From: Streptomyces zagrosensis
Lineage (GTDB): Bacteria > Actinomycetota > Actinomycetes > Streptomycetales > Streptomycetaceae
Direction of reading: 5' to 3'
Length of the DNA stretch: 64,000 bases
NCBI RefSeq assembly: GCF_014203645.1
Contig: NZ_JACHJL010000005.1
Coordinates: 1 to 64,000 of the forward strand
How positions within the stretch are numbered: position 1 is the stretch's first letter; the number at the start of each line of letters is the position of its first letter. This document shows positions 8,955 to 18,800 of this stretch, piece by piece. The notes below the pieces were generated by a model, which was given only the letters and a program-made list of their open reading frames with translations, was not told the origin of the DNA and did not search any database. The translations under genes and the position numbers were made by a program.

Positions 8955-10493
8955 ATGACGAACGGGACGACCCGTACGGAGCGCCATGTCGCCGCGATCG
9001 ACCAAGGCACGACGTCGAGCCGCTGCATCATCTTTGACCACGGCGGTGCGATCGTCGCCGCCGACCAGCGAGAGCACCAGCAGATCTTCCCCAAGCCGGG
9101 CTGGGTGGAGCACGACGCCATGGAGTTGTGGACCACCACCCAGGCGGTGGTGGCGGGAGCGCTGGCCAAGGCGGGGCTGCGGGCCGATCAGCTCAGCGCG
9201 CTGGGCATCACCAACCAACGCGAGACGACGGTGCTGTGGGACCGCGCCACCGGGAAGCCGGTGCACCACGCGATCGTCTGGCAGGACACCCGTACCGCCG
9301 CGCTGTGTGCCGACCTCGGCGGCGCCGACGGCCAGGACCGCTTCCGCGAGATCACTGGGCTGCCGCTGGCCAGCTACTTCTCCGGGCCGAAGGCCGCCTG
9401 GTTGCTGGAGCACGTGCCGGGGCTGCGGCGCCGCGCCGAGCGGGGCGAGATCGCGTTCGGCACCATCGACTCCTGGCTGATCTGGAATCTGACCGGCGGC
9501 ATCGACGGTGGCGTACACGTCACCGACGTCACCAACGCCGGACGGACCCTGCTGATGAACCTCGACACGCTCCAGTGGGACCCGTCGATCCTGTCCGCGA
9601 TGGGCATCCCCGAGGCCATGCTCCCGGAGATTCGGCCATCCGCCGAGGTGTACGGGACGGCCGTGGGCCAGCTTGCCGGGGTGCCGGTCGCCTCGGCGCT
9701 CGGCGACCAGCAGGCAGCCGTGTTCGGGCAGACCTGCTACGGCGTGGGCGAGGCCAAGAACACCTATGGCACCGGCAGCTTCCTGCTGTTGAACACCGGC
9801 GAGCGGCCGGTCCCGTCCAAGAACGGGCTGCTGACCACCATGGGCTACCAACTCGGCGGCGAACGCCCGGTGTACTGCCTGGAGGGTTCGATCGCGATCA
9901 CCGGCGCACTGGTCCAGTGGTTCCGCGATCAGCTCGGCATCATCCGCGACGCCGCCGAGATCGAGCCGCTGGCCGCGAGCGTGGACGACAACGGCGGGGC
10001 GTACATCGTCCCGGCCTTCTCCGGCCTGTACGCCCCGTACTGGCGCGCCGACGCGCGGGGCGTGATCACCGGGCTCACCCGCTACGTCACCAAGGCCCAC
10101 CTGGCGCGCGCCGTTCTTGAGGCGACGAGTTGGCAGACCCGCGAGGTCGTCGATGCGATGTACGAGGACTCCGGGGTGCGGATCACCTCGCTGAAGGTGG
10201 ACGGCGGCATGACCGCCAACGGGCTGCTGATGCAGCACCAGGCGGACGTTCTGGGTGTGCCCGTGATCCGTCCGGTGGTCGCCGAGACCACCTGTTTGGG
10301 CGCCGCGTACGCTGCGGGGCTCGCCACCGGCGTCTGGCAGGACCTGGACGAGCTGCGCGCGCATTGGAAGCGGGACAGCGAGTGGACCCCGCGGATGCCG
10401 GTGGAGGAGCGGGAGCGGGAGTACGCCAACTGGCATAAGGCGGTGGAACGCAGCTTGGGCTGGACGGATGACCGTGTGGCCACGGGCGGGTAG
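8955..10493 (+). CDS. glpK: Glycerol kinase
   Basis: This 512-residue FGGY-family kinase makes sn-glycerol 3-phosphate from glycerol and ATP in the cytoplasm. The N-terminal [15 protein letters not shown] phosphate-binding motif, the ITNQRETT and IVWQDTRT substrate region, and the C-terminal [14 protein letters not shown] adenosine motif are all intact. Length equals the family norm. A ribosome site (AATCAGGAGACGTC) lies in the 13-base gap after glpF, and the stop is followed by the bidirectional hairpin at 10546-10580. Regulation is probably by glycerol induction through a regulator encoded elsewhere. Confidence 0.97.
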   Translation: MTNGTTRTERHVAAIDQGTTSSRCIIFDHGGAIVAADQREHQQIFPKPGWVEHDAMELWTTTQAVVAGALAKAGLRADQLSALGITNQRETTVLWDRATGKPVHHAIVWQDTRTAALCADLGGADGQDRFREITGLPLASYFSGPKAAWLLEHVPGLRRRAERGEIAFGTIDSWLIWNLTGGIDGGVHVTDVTNAGRTLLMNLDTLQWDPSILSAMGIPEAMLPEIRPSAEVYGTAVGQLAGVPVASALGDQQAAVFGQTCYGVGEAKNTYGTGSFLLLNTGERPVPSKNGLLTTMGYQLGGERPVYCLEGSIAITGALVQWFRDQLGIIRDAAEIEPLAASVDDNGGAYIVPAFSGLYAPYWRADARGVITGLTRYVTKAHLARAVLEATSWQTREVVDAMYEDSGVRITSLKVDGGMTANGLLMQHQADVLGVPVIRPVVAETTCLGAAYAAGLATGVWQDLDELRAHWKRDSEWTPRMPVEEREREYANWHKAVERSLGWTDDRVATGG

Positions 10494-10545
10494 GGATGGC
10501 GTACGGCGCGGGCCGGCGCACGCCGTGCCGGCGCCGCCACAGGCG

Positions 10546-10580
10546 GCGGCCCGTACCCCAGACGGTGGGGTACGGGCCGC
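10546..10580. terminator. Bidirectional hairpin terminator between glpK and cvnD
   Basis: Arms 10546-10560 and 10566-10580 are perfect 15-bp reverse complements around the loop GACGG. The hairpin lies between the convergent ends of glpK (+) and the conservon (-), so it probably terminates both transcripts. Confidence 0.85.
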
Positions 10581-10600
10581 GCTGTGCTGCTGCGGTCCGG

Positions 10601-11209
10601 TCAGCCGCCGGCCGCCTGCCGCTGCTCGGCGGCGATCTTCATGGCGTGCTCGACAACCGAGATCAGCACTGTCTTGGTTGACTCGCGTTGGCGCACGTCA
10701 CACAGCATGACGGGCACATCGGGGTCGAGATCGAGTGCGTCGCGCACGGTCTCCTCGGGGAACCTGGTCGCCCCGTCGAAGCAGTTCACCGCCACGGTGA
10801 AGGCGATGCCACGCCGCTCGAAGTAGTCCACTGCGGCGAAGCAGTCCTCAAGTCGCCGGGTGTCGGCGAGCACGACGGCGCCGAGCGCACCCGTTGCCAG
10901 CTCGTCCCACAGGAACCAAAATCGGTCCTGTCCTGGCGTGCCGAACAGATAGAGCACCAGGTCCTCGCGGAGCGTGATGCGCCCGAAGTCCATGGCTACG
11001 GTGGTGGTTGTCTTGGCCTCCACTCCCCCTATGTCATCTACTGGACGGCCAACTTCGCTGAGCAGTTCCTCGGTGCGCAGCGGTTTGATTTCGCTCACCG
11101 CGCCCACCAGGGTCGTCTTGCCGGCGCCAAAACCGCCCGCCACCAAGATCTTCAGCGTGACCGGGTCAACAACACTGGAACGGCCGCGGTCAGAGTGCCC
11201 GAAGACCAT
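10601..11209 (-). CDS. cvnD: Conservon Ras-like GTPase (CvnD type)
   Basis: A 202-residue small GTPase, the last gene of a conservon. The P-loop GGFGAGKTT (about residues 25-33), the G3-like FGTPGQDRF and the G4-like VAVNCFD (Asn-Cys where classical GTPases have Asn-Lys) are visible. CvnD proteins work with CvnA, B and C in a membrane-associated switch compared to eukaryotic G-protein coupled systems. The ATG at 11209 lies inside the end of cvnC (20-base overlap), so translation is probably coupled. Which of the many streptomycete conservons this is cannot be told from sequence alone. Confidence 0.92.
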   Translation of the reverse strand: MVFGHSDRGRSSVVDPVTLKILVAGGFGAGKTTLVGAVSEIKPLRTEELLSEVGRPVDDIGGVEAKTTTTVAMDFGRITLREDLVLYLFGTPGQDRFWFLWDELATGALGAVVLADTRRLEDCFAAVDYFERRGIAFTVAVNCFDGATRFPEETVRDALDLDPDVPVMLCDVRQRESTKTVLISVVEHAMKIAAEQRQAAGG

Positions 11210-11585
11210 TGATCACCTCGCGCAGAATCCACTCATCCGGCAGTTCTGCCGGAGGTACGGGCCGGGACACGCGGACGAGCGCCGCGTGCAGCAGGTCGCC
11301 GATGAGTACACGGACCACCCCGACCGGTAGGTCGAGTTCGGCCGCTAACTCAGCGACGGACTGCGGGGTCTCCCGGCTCAGCTCGACGATGTCGAGATGC
11401 TCCGGAGAGAGGGTCTGATCGGCTACCGACCGACTTTTCAAGGTGTCGGCGATAACGACCGCTATCAGGTCGAGCTTTTCTTCGGTCAGGCTGCGGGTTC
11501 GACCTCGGGTCATGGCGTAGGGCCGGACCACCGGTCCCGCCGCGTCGTCGAACCAGCGGGCTGTGTCTTCCCCGTCTCCGCTCAT
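11190..11585 (-). CDS. cvnC: Conservon DUF742 protein (CvnC type)
   Basis: This 131-residue DUF742 protein has a winged-helix-like C-terminal half: MTRGRTRS near residue 25, then LSPEHLDIVELSRETPQSVA and LDLPVGVVRVLIGDLL. CvnC proteins have no known enzymatic activity and may mediate contacts within the conservon complex. It starts 9 bases after cvnB and overlaps cvnD. The characteristic RPYAMTRGRT motif, seen in most DUF742 members, is intact. Confidence 0.92.
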   Translation of the reverse strand: MSGDGEDTARWFDDAAGPVVRPYAMTRGRTRSLTEEKLDLIAVVIADTLKSRSVADQTLSPEHLDIVELSRETPQSVAELAAELDLPVGVVRVLIGDLLHAALVRVSRPVPPAELPDEWILREVINGLRAL

Positions 11586-11594
11586 GTCACCCCA

Positions 11595-12011
11595 TCACCC
11601 ACTGGACCGCGGAGCGGTGCCGAGGTGGGTGCCGACCCGCTTGACCAGCAGTGTCATTTCGTACGCCACCTGGCCGACATCGGAGTCGGCATCGGCGAGC
11701 ACGGCCAGACAGCTACCGTCACCGGCTGCGGTCACGAACAGGAACGCGTCATCCAGCTCCACGATGGTCTGCCGGACCCGGCCGACCTCGAAGTGCCGGC
11801 CAACGCCCTTGGCGAGGCTGTGGAATCCGGAGGCGACAGCCGCCAGATGCTCGCCGTCCTCCCGCGTCAAGTCCCGTGACGCACCGGTCGGCAATCCATC
11901 GCCGGACAGCACGAGTGCCTTACGGATGCTTCCCACCCGCTCGACCAACTCATCGAGCAGCCAGCTCAGCTCGCTCGATGGCCTCGGCGCGGCGTTGAAT
12001 GGTGCGGTCAT
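11595..12011 (-). CDS. cvnB: Conservon roadblock/LC7 protein (CvnB type)
   Basis: A 138-residue roadblock/LC7 domain protein, the family that pairs with Ras-like GTPases as scaffold or GTPase-activating partner. The core LSWLLDELVERVGSIRKALVLSGDGL and the closing DVGQVAYEMTLLVKRVG are typical. The ATG at 12009-12011 overlaps the cvnA stop (ATGA) and has an AGGGGGA ribosome site six bases before it; a start 18 bases upstream is possible but less well placed. The tight overlap supports a single cvnA-B-C-D transcript. Confidence 0.92.
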   Translation of the reverse strand: MTAPFNAAPRPSSELSWLLDELVERVGSIRKALVLSGDGLPTGASRDLTREDGEHLAAVASGFHSLAKGVGRHFEVGRVRQTIVELDDAFLFVTAAGDGSCLAVLADADSDVGQVAYEMTLLVKRVGTHLGTAPRSSG

Positions 12012-14665
12012 CGACCGTCCCCCTCCCATGTCGTTCCTGGTGCTGTGCCCGCCGGGCCATTGGAGTCGGCGGAGGTGGTGTGCTGCTGCCGGCCGCGCTG
12101 CCAGCCGCGCTGGAGCGAGGCCATCTTGGCCCGCGCCATCTCGGCATCGCGCTGGGTATCCGACTCGTCCGGCTGCGGTTCCGGCTCCGCCTGGGGGGCG
12201 GGTTCTTTTTTGAGCTGCGGGGCGAGGCTGGCTTGCCTCACCCGGCGTGGAAGACCGCCGGCAGCGGTCGGCGGGGCAATCCTGGGCGCCGGCTGCACGG
12301 GGCGCTGCACCGTGAGCGTCGGGTCCGGGTCGGGCACCGGCTCGACGGATCGAGTCGGCTGACCTGTGCCTTGCCGCGCGTCGCGGCCCGATCGCGGGTT
12401 CTCCACCGGGCGTCCATGGTCCGACACCAGGACGGGGTGCCTGCGGCGGGGCAACACCAACGGCTCCTCCGAGTGCGGCTGGCCGTCAGCGGCCTGCTGG
12501 TGCTCGGATGCGGGCGTGCCGTCCTGCGTGGGGTGCGGCGCGCCGCGGCCGCGGAACCAACCGCCTTCCACGTCGTCGGGCTCTTCGTCGTCGAACGGGG
12601 TGATCGCTGCCTCCAGTTCGACCGGTCCGTCCAGCGGGTCGTTCTCCAAGGCGCGGGCGTGCTTGCCCTTGCGCCCGCCTGCTCCCTGACCGATGGCGGC
12701 CAGGCCGGTCTCGGAGGGGCGCAGCTTACGGGTGTCCTCGCCGGACGGCTCGTTGCCCTGCTCGCCCTCGCCCTCGGAGAGCAGCGTGGCGGGGATGAGT
12801 ACGACCGCGGTGGTGCCGCCGTACGGGGAGGGCTGTAGTGAGACCCGCACGCCCTGCCGCTGGGCGAGGCGGCTGACGACGAACAGGCCCAGCCGGTCGG
12901 TGTCGGACAGTTCGAAGTCGCGGGTTTCCGCGAGCCGGAGGTTCGCCTCAAGCAGCGCGTCGGGTGCCATGCCCAGGCCCCGGTCGTGGATCTCCAGGGT
13001 GAAGCCGTTGGAGACTCGTTCGCCATGCACCTGTACGGCGGTGTGCGGCGGTGAGAAGACGGCCGCGTTCTCCAGGAGTTCCGCGATGAGGTGCGTGAGG
13101 TCGGCGACTGCTGGGCCGTTCACCGCGAGGCGCGGGAGTCGGCGTACCTCTATTCGCTCGTAGTCCTCGACCTCGGCGACCGCCGCGCGCACCACGTCCA
13201 TCAACTGGATCGGCTTGCGCCACTGCCGGGAGGGTGCCGCGCCGGAGAGGATGACCAGGCCTTCGGCGTGCCGCCGCATGCGGGTGGTCATGTGGTCCAG
13301 GCGGAAGAGGTCGGCGAGCTCGTCGGTGTCCTCGGTGCGCCGCTCCATGGCGTCGAGCAAGGTGAGCTGGCGGTGCAGCAGAACCTGGTGGCGGCGGGCG
13401 AGGTTGACGAACACCTCGGAGACGCCGCGCCGCATGTCGGCCTGCTTGACCGCGGCTTCGACGGCCGCGCGCTGGAGGGTGTTGAGGGCCTGGCCCACCT
13501 GCCCCATCTCGTCGCCGCCGTATTCCAGACGTGGCGACTCGGCTTCCACGTCCACCTGCTCACCGGCGGCCAGCCTGCGCATGACGCTGGGCAGGCGCAC
13601 GCCGGATACCTCGTGGGCGTCCTTACGGAGCCGCTGGAGGTCGCGGATGAGGGTGCGGCCGATGCGGATGGAGACGAACAGCGAGGCGAGCAGGGCGAGG
13701 AAGCCGAGCACACCGGCGCCGCCGGCGCGGAGCATGACCCGCATCGCCTCGGGGCGCACGGCGTCGTCCTCGTAGCGGTCGGTGTACTCCTTGCCGAGGC
13801 GGTTGTAGTCATCTAGCGAGGGGTTGACCGCCGCTTCCCAACGCTTGCGGTCCACGACCTCAAGGGTGCGGGCGGGGCCCGCGTTCTGGATGGCGTTCTC
13901 GGCGTTGTACAGCGCCTCGGGGGCGGCTGACGTACGCCGATAGTCCTGGATGATCTTTTGTTCCTTGACCGGCAGCACCGGGAGGTTCGTGGCGTAGATC
14001 AGGTCGCGCTCGGCGCGTAGGTCCGCCATCTTGCGCAGGTCGCGCCAGTTGATCTTCTTCGCCGTGACGCCAGCGGCGTACAGGGCGTCTTCACGAGCCA
14101 GCGCCTCACGTGCACGGATCATCGCGACAATGGCGCGGCCGTGCTTGTCGATGTCGGCGTTGGGCACGGTGTGTAGGGCGTAACGGAAGTTGTATACGCC
14201 GTCCACCAGGAAGTTGTACTTCTCGAACGCGCTGTCCCGGGTGATGGAGTTGTTCTCCACCTTGCCGCGTAGCTCGCCTAGGCCCTTGGTGCTGTCGAGG
14301 AACGTGGCCAGTTGATTCTCCGAGTCGGAGTTCATGCTGTCCCGCGTGTCCTCGCTGCTCGCATTGTCGCGCAGCTTGTCCAGGACCGTGTCCGTGTCGT
14401 GCTGCCGCTCGCGCAACTGGGCGAGGGCGCTGGAATTGCGATCTGCGAGATAGACGAGCGTCTGCCGACGCTCCTTCTGGATAGCCTGCACCGCGTCTTC
14501 TGCCGGCGCACCGACCTTGTCGATGACATCGGCCGCGTCCATCAGCTGGATGGCCTCACGACTGGTGATCACTGTAGCGAAGGCCCAGATTGCCGTCAGT
14601 GAGACGAGCGGCACCAGCAACAGCGCCACGATCTTCCGGCGGATCGACTTACCGCGAAAGCGCAT
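12008..14665 (-). CDS. cvnA: Conservon sensor histidine-kinase-like protein with NIT domain (CvnA type)
   Basis: An 885-residue membrane protein heading the conservon. Segment 1 (about 12-32) and segment 2 (about 312-335) flank an extracytoplasmic nitrate/nitrite-sensing (NIT) type helical domain. A HAMP-like linker and a coiled region follow (AVEAAVKQADMRRGVSEVF), then a HATPase with N-box ELLENAA near 528 and G-box DRGLGM. No clear phospho-acceptor H-box with the usual neighbours is apparent, as is normal in CvnA proteins. The last 240 residues are Pro/Glu/Arg-rich and probably disordered. A short GC hairpin (14683-14698) lies just upstream of the start. Confidence 0.92.
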   Translation of the reverse strand: MRFRGKSIRRKIVALLLVPLVSLTAIWAFATVITSREAIQLMDAADVIDKVGAPAEDAVQAIQKERRQTLVYLADRNSSALAQLRERQHDTDTVLDKLRDNASSEDTRDSMNSDSENQLATFLDSTKGLGELRGKVENNSITRDSAFEKYNFLVDGVYNFRYALHTVPNADIDKHGRAIVAMIRAREALAREDALYAAGVTAKKINWRDLRKMADLRAERDLIYATNLPVLPVKEQKIIQDYRRTSAAPEALYNAENAIQNAGPARTLEVVDRKRWEAAVNPSLDDYNRLGKEYTDRYEDDAVRPEAMRVMLRAGGAGVLGFLALLASLFVSIRIGRTLIRDLQRLRKDAHEVSGVRLPSVMRRLAAGEQVDVEAESPRLEYGGDEMGQVGQALNTLQRAAVEAAVKQADMRRGVSEVFVNLARRHQVLLHRQLTLLDAMERRTEDTDELADLFRLDHMTTRMRRHAEGLVILSGAAPSRQWRKPIQLMDVVRAAVAEVEDYERIEVRRLPRLAVNGPAVADLTHLIAELLENAAVFSPPHTAVQVHGERVSNGFTLEIHDRGLGMAPDALLEANLRLAETRDFELSDTDRLGLFVVSRLAQRQGVRVSLQPSPYGGTTAVVLIPATLLSEGEGEQGNEPSGEDTRKLRPSETGLAAIGQGAGGRKGKHARALENDPLDGPVELEAAITPFDDEEPDDVEGGWFRGRGAPHPTQDGTPASEHQQAADGQPHSEEPLVLPRRRHPVLVSDHGRPVENPRSGRDARQGTGQPTRSVEPVPDPDPTLTVQRPVQPAPRIAPPTAAGGLPRRVRQASLAPQLKKEPAPQAEPEPQPDESDTQRDAEMARAKMASLQRGWQRGRQQHTTSADSNGPAGTAPGTTWEGDGR

Positions 14666-15020
14666 GGCCTCCCTAACGTCAACCCCGCGGAGGCGGGGGA
14701 TGTTCCGACAACAAGCGGCGCGAGCCTACTACTGCCGCGTGACCAACTCGAAGACGAGTCCAGCCGCTGACGAGACATCAGGTGCGCCCTTGATCACGGG
14801 TTGTCCGCTGTTGCCCCGACTTTTCAGCTAGCACCGTGGCGACCGCGCTCCCACGAATGACAGAACTCTGCCAGTCTTCCGTGGCTGGAAACGCACTCGC
14901 TCTAGGGAACCTTCGTTCATCGTCATACGTGATCCAAGGGGGGCCTGGGCGGAATACGGGCCGTTGTCCCTCTTTTCGGAGCACGTGATCCGGGCAGCCA
15001 TGGGGAGGGGGGAGAGGTTG
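14666..15020. other. Divergent promoter region between cvnA and a small membrane gene
   Basis: About 355 bases without a gene. A 6-bp-arm hairpin (14683-14698) lies in the likely leader of cvnA. No clear -35/-10 pair was recognised on either strand. Confidence 0.4.
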
Positions 15021-15380
15021 ATGGAAAAGAATCGCGACATACCGCAAGAACGGCCTCAGTCCTTGTGGGCGGAGGAGCTCGCGCGCCGCCCTCGGTTGCC
15101 CGACCCGGTGCGTACGGCGGCCGTTCGCGCCGTCATCATCATCGCGTTCACGCTGGTCCAGGCGATGATGGCGGTCCTGTGCACCTTCGCTGAATCATGG
15201 TTCGCCTTCCCCATGGTGCTCAGCTCCATAGCGAGTACCGTGGTGGCTACTTGGGGAGTGCTCGACGTCTGGGTGACCCGTCAGGTGTGGAAGCAGCGCA
15301 ATGGTGTGATCTCAGTGCCGAGCAGTTCCGCGCGCGAGTTGCGCCGGCTGCGGCGGTCCGAGCGACTGTCGGGCGTGTGA
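15021..15380 (+). CDS. Small membrane protein divergent from the conservon
   Basis: The product is about 119 residues. Two adjacent hydrophobic stretches (about residues 38-60 and 64-85; VRAVIIIAFTLVQAMMAVL, then FPMVLSSIASTVVATWGVLD) suggest a two-pass membrane protein with cytoplasmic basic ends. The ATG at 15021 follows a strong GGGGGGAGAGG ribosome site; an upstream start at 14964 is in frame but has no such site. I do not recognise a named family. Its place opposite cvnA could reflect shared signalling but nothing in the sequence proves it. Confidence 0.7.
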   Translation: MEKNRDIPQERPQSLWAEELARRPRLPDPVRTAAVRAVIIIAFTLVQAMMAVLCTFAESWFAFPMVLSSIASTVVATWGVLDVWVTRQVWKQRNGVISVPSSSARELRRLRRSERLSGV

Positions 15381-15840
15381 GCCCTTTCCTTCTCGCACTG
15401 TTCATTCTTCCGTTCCGCTTCGTCGGGCGCTGTGGCGAGCCACTGGGGAACGTCCGGCCTGGTCAGGTCCGCGTTATACGGGGGCGTGGCACGTGGCGGT
15501 GCGGCAGACCCAGTGCGGGCGAGCAGGCACGCGAAGGTCTGCGAGTTCGCCGCAGAGCGCAGGACCCGCCTCATGAGCGCCAGGCCGCTCGGGCCCGGGC
15601 ACGGGCCTGGGCGGGGGCCGGACCCGCGCGAGCGCCACGGCCCGCGGGGCGGGCGATACGGCGGCCGAGGCACACGGGGGCGCGCTCGGACCGCCTCGAT
15701 TCTTACGTGCCCCTACTTCACGACCGTCCCGCCCTTCAAACGGCCTTTTATCAGCCACATGACGCGGTTCCCGGGAGGCGGGTTCCCGTTGCATCGTTTT
15801 CCGACGAACTGCCCGTGATCGCCGTATAGCGGCGGGGGGT
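15381..15840. other. Intergenic stretch between convergent genes
   Basis: About 460 bases separate the small membrane gene (+) from the end of the SMC-like gene (-). Open frames here have biased Arg/Gly/Pro composition with no recognisable domain. In particular, no JetD/MksG-type nuclease gene follows the SMC gene, which is where one would be expected in a Wadjet-like operon. Confidence 0.55.
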
Positions 15841-18800
15841 TCACAGCGGCCTTTGCGGGGCGGCGGGTGCGGCGTTGGCCGCACCGCCTGACGTAGCCGG
15901 AGCCGGCTTCTGCGGACCGGCTGGGAGGGGTTCGGGGGCCTCTGGTTCGGGACGGCGGAACATGCGGGTTGCGGTGATCTCGCCGTGTACCTGCTCCGCG
16001 CCGGCGTCCACTGCGGGCAGACCGGGGCGCAGATGTTCCTCGACGCTGATGTACTTCAGCCCGGCCCGCAGGTCGGCGTCGTTGCGCAACCGAATGACCA
16101 ACGGGAACTCGGCGAGGGCCGTGGTGTCGAACAGACCTGTCGTGTAGAGGAGCTGCACACCGAGCGCGTCGGCGACTGCCCGCTGAAGTTCGAGGAGGTA
16201 GGTGGCGTTGGCGCGGCCGATGGGGTTGTCGAGGAACAGCGTGCCCGCGTGCCGGTGCTTGTCGCGGCCCCGGTCATTGCTGCGTAGCGCCGCCATCGTG
16301 CAGTACAGCGCGATGGCGGCGGTGAGCAACTGGCCGCCGGAGAACACATCGCCCATCTGCCCGACCGGCACCCGCTCGGCCCGCAAGACCGCGTCGGGCT
16401 TGAGGATCTCCACGGCCACGCCGCGCGGCTGGAGCGCCGCGTGCACGCCCCGCAGCAGCAGCGACATGCCGTCTCTGCGCAGGTCGGAGTTTTTGCGTAC
16501 GGCCGCGCGCGTGGCCTCGTCGATGACCTCGCCGAGCTGCTCACTGAGCGCAGCCTGATCGGGGTCGTCGAAGCGGATGCGCAGGAATTCCTGCCCCGAC
16601 CACTCCCCCAGGCCCTCCGGCAGCCGGGACAGCCGCTGAGCGGAACGCAGCGTCGCCAGGCAGGAGTCCACCAGCCCACGCAGCCGGTCGATGATGCTGT
16701 CCCGGTTGCGCTCAAGCTGTTCCAGCTCGTCGGTCAGTACCCGCAGCCGGGGCGCGAACGCCTCGGCCCAAGCCGCCGCGTGCTCCGGCAGCGCAGCCGC
16801 GGGTAGCTCCCTGATCTGCTGCCGGGCAGGAGTGCGCACCTGTTCGTAGCGGGTGGCGTTGGCATGCCGTACGAGGATGTCACTCGCCTCACGGACCGCC
16901 GCGTCGGCCGCCGACAGGTCGCCTGCGCAGCCGCGCAGCGAGCGGCGGGCCTCGGCTGCGGTCTGCCGGGCCTGCTCGAAGGTCCCTGGGAACGGCTCGG
17001 GCTCGGCGGTCTCCTCATCGACGCCACCGCGCGAATGCTCGCCGTCCTCGGCCGTGGAGCCTCGGATGAGGTCGCGCAGCAAGGCTCCGGTCTCCTCGAA
17101 GCCGCCTGCCGCGTCCTCCGCGGCCCGGTGGGCACGCAGCAACTCGGCGTGTGCCGTGCGGGCGCTTTCCAACGCATCCGTATGGGCGCTCAGTTCGCTC
17201 GTGGCGGTGCGCAACAGCTCCTTCGCTTGCTCGGCGTCGGCAGGAACGAGTCCCTCGGGCAGTTCGGTGTGTACGTCCCCGTCAGCCGGCGCGTGTCGCT
17301 CGGCCTCGCCGCGCAGCCTGCCGAGGTGTTCGCTGGCCGCCGATGCGCGGGACTCCAACATCTGCACCAGCGCTTCGGCGCGCGCGGCAGCCGCCTGGCG
17401 GGAGGGCCCATCGGCGCCGTCGGTGCCTTCAAGGAGCTGGGCGGCGCGGGTGCGGACCTTGTTGGTGAGACGCTCCAGGGCAGCGAGCCCGGCGCTCTCC
17501 TCGCTTTCCGCGCGAGCCTGTTCGGCACGCAGGTCAGCGCCCACGCCGACCTTCTCGTAGAGCTGTGACGCGGCCCGGTACGCCTCGCGCAGCGCGGGCA
17601 GCGATGCGGTGGGCTCAGCACTGCGCCGCGTACCGTCGGGGTCGTTGCCGGGATCGGACTCGCCCGCGCCCGGGGCCGAGTCGGCGTCCTTGGCCGCGGC
17701 GGCGGCGGTGGGGTCGTCGGCCCCAGCGATCTCCGCGCGCTCGGCGCGTAGGGCACGGGCCGTGCGGTGCGCGTCGTCGGCGGCGCGCTGGGCCGCACGC
17801 CGGTCCTCGTCGGCTGCGCGCGCCCGGTCCACGCAGGCGGCGGCCCGCTCGTCGGCCTCGGCTGCCTCGGCTGCCTCGGCTGCCAGTTCACGCAGCCTGG
17901 ACTGCCAGTTCGCGCGTTCACGCAACCGAAAGGCGAGCCCGGCCAGCGCGTCGGCGACACGGCGGGCGCGCTGCGCCGCCTCCTGCCGCTCGTCGCGTAC
18001 CCGGGCTGCCTCGGTGGCCAGCTCGTCGGCCTCGGCGCGCGCGGCGTGCGCCTGCGCGAGTTCTCGGCGCGCGGTCTCGGCCACCTCTTGCGCCGCGGTC
18101 ATCGCCGCGGCGAGTTCGGCGAGGCGGCCGGGAGGGCAGCCGGTGCGCCACGAGGAGAGCCGGGCGGCCAAGGCCCGGTCGCCGGACAGTCGGGCGGCCA
18201 GCGTTCTGATGTCCTCGTCGCGAGCGATGGCGCGGGCTCGACGTGTCTGCCGTTCGTCGTCGGCTGCCCGTTCGTCGTGCATCGCGGGGTTAGGCGGTAC
18301 GAGGAAGACGCTGCTGTCCTGCGCGCCCGGCCCGGGAGTGGGCGCGAGCAAGGCGGCGGCCGTGCCCACGGCGACGGCCGAGCGGGGCAGCAGCGAGGCC
18401 GATGCGAGCACATCGCGGGCGCGCGCGTGCGTGGCAGGGTCGGTGATGATGACGCCGTCCACCAGTTCGGGGCGCGCGGCGAGTACGGCGGAGTGGTCTG
18501 CGGGATCGACTGCCTGCGCGAGGTAACGCCAGCCGGGAAGCGCGGGGACGCCGTGTTCGCCGAGGTACTCGACGGCGGCGAGCACATCGGGGCCGGGTGG
18601 CAGCAGGCCGCCGTCGCCCAGGGCGCCCAGGATGCGCGCATCGTCGGCGGCGGCCGTCCGCAGCTCGAAGAGCTGGCGCTCGGCGGTGGCGACGCTGTCG
18701 TCGAGGAGTTCGCGCAGCGCGTCGGCGTTGCGGTCGAGTTCCACGGCGCTGAGCGGGGCGCTGTCGCGCGCGTGCGGTGCGCCATGGGCCTGGTCGCCGG

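Noticed and set aside
14964-15020. Longer start for the small membrane protein at 14964
   Set aside because: No ribosome site precedes it, whereas ATG 15021 follows a strong one.
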